From NCBI RefSeq assembly GCF_000745315.1, contig NZ_JQNQ01000001.1, positions 3,844,001 through 3,908,000 of the forward strand: a DNA stretch of 64,000 nt, read 5' to 3'. The notes under the pieces are model-generated. The model was not told the origin of the DNA. It did no database searches and saw nothing but the letters and a program-made list of their open reading frames with translations. Within the stretch, counting starts at the first letter, position 1, and every line of letters begins with the position of its first letter. The DNA comes from Salegentibacter sp. Hel_I_6 (GTDB lineage Bacteria; Bacteroidota; Bacteroidia; Flavobacteriales; Flavobacteriaceae). Of this stretch, positions 63,925-64,000 are shown piece after piece. The position numbers and the translations under genes were made by a program.

Positions 63925-64000
63925 ATGATCCATATAACCAAAACAGAAAAAAGCAATTTGATACCCGCTACTATCTATGGTAAGATCACTAAGGAGGATG
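63925..64000 (+). CDS. Partial CDS, cut by the window end
   Basis: An ATG at 63925 opens a frame that runs to the edge: MIHITKTEKSNLIPATIYG then KITKED. The start resembles SpoIIAA-like/STAS small proteins, but only 25 residues are visible, so this is a weak guess. The spacing (15 bp after the CDF gene) suggests the same operon. Confidence 0.4.
   Translation, partial: MIHITKTEKSNLIPATIYGKITKED

Overview
The window looks like chromosomal DNA of a marine or soil flavobacterium (Bacteroidota, Flavobacteriaceae). It is AT-rich, it carries SusC-like/outer-membrane beta-barrel receptors, membrane-anchored AraC regulators, LytS/LytTR pairs, Bacteroidota-type tyrosine recombinases, ISAon1-type and IS91-type transposases, and a CusA-TolC fusion pump typical of that phylum. 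Assignment below family level is not possible by reading alone. Almost the whole window is accessory DNA.

Region 1 (about 1.7-24.9 kb) is the most interesting part: an integron-like cassette array. A XerC/D-type tyrosine recombinase (1710-2834) is followed directly by an attI-like site (2855-2892). At least twelve cassettes follow, nearly all with one plus-strand gene, each closed by an attC-like structured repeat ending in ACGTTG. Three repeat families are seen: a ~125-nt type with TATAAAAACAATGC / GCACAGTTTTTATA arms and a GATTGTCC-TGC-GGACAATC tip, a ~55-nt type with ATCTAAC / GTTAGAT arms, and one GCGTTCGTG / CATGAACGC type. The first 7-9 bases of nearly every cassette are the reverse complement of the bases just before its own attC, as expected if cassettes move as circles. 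Cassette genes include an AlbA_2/Schlafen-like protein, an M50 protease, an AraC + S41 protease + Asp/Glu racemase trio, a TlpA-like thioredoxin, membrane and secreted proteins, and two cassettes without a recognisable gene. Parasites of the array sit inside attC sites: four near-identical group IIC-type introns, all antisense to the cassettes and at the same position, and one IS1111-like (IS110 family) element. An IS91-like element fills one cassette.

Region 2 (about 25.0-54.45 kb) reads as integrative elements stacked at a tRNA-Pro 3' end. Three related minus-strand integrases (24982-26210, broken; 43152-44396; 52953-54182) each have a terminator hairpin and a GTCGGGATGACAGGA att core on their right (27860, 44612, 54407). 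The last att core extends into 44 bp of a tRNA-Pro 3' half. Matching direct repeats mark both ends of the second element (27.9-44.6 kb) and the third (44.6-54.4 kb). The second carries sensory and outer-membrane cargo: an ABA4-like protein, LytS/LytTR, two AraC paralogues, two TonB-type receptors, a LuxR protein and another group II intron. The third carries a possible defence or toxin-antitoxin set: an HNH nuclease, an XRE regulator, a degenerate NTase-HEPN protein and a KAP P-loop NTPase.

Region 3 (54.5-64.0 kb) begins with a fourth, plus-strand integrase (54687-55895). It continues with a metal-resistance operon: DUF6660-like Cys/His protein, CusA-TolC fusion, CusB/CzcB adaptor, PII-like protein, Fur-family regulator and CDF-type cation transporter. 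A TGCACA-CCC-TGTGCA palindrome lies just upstream as a candidate operator.
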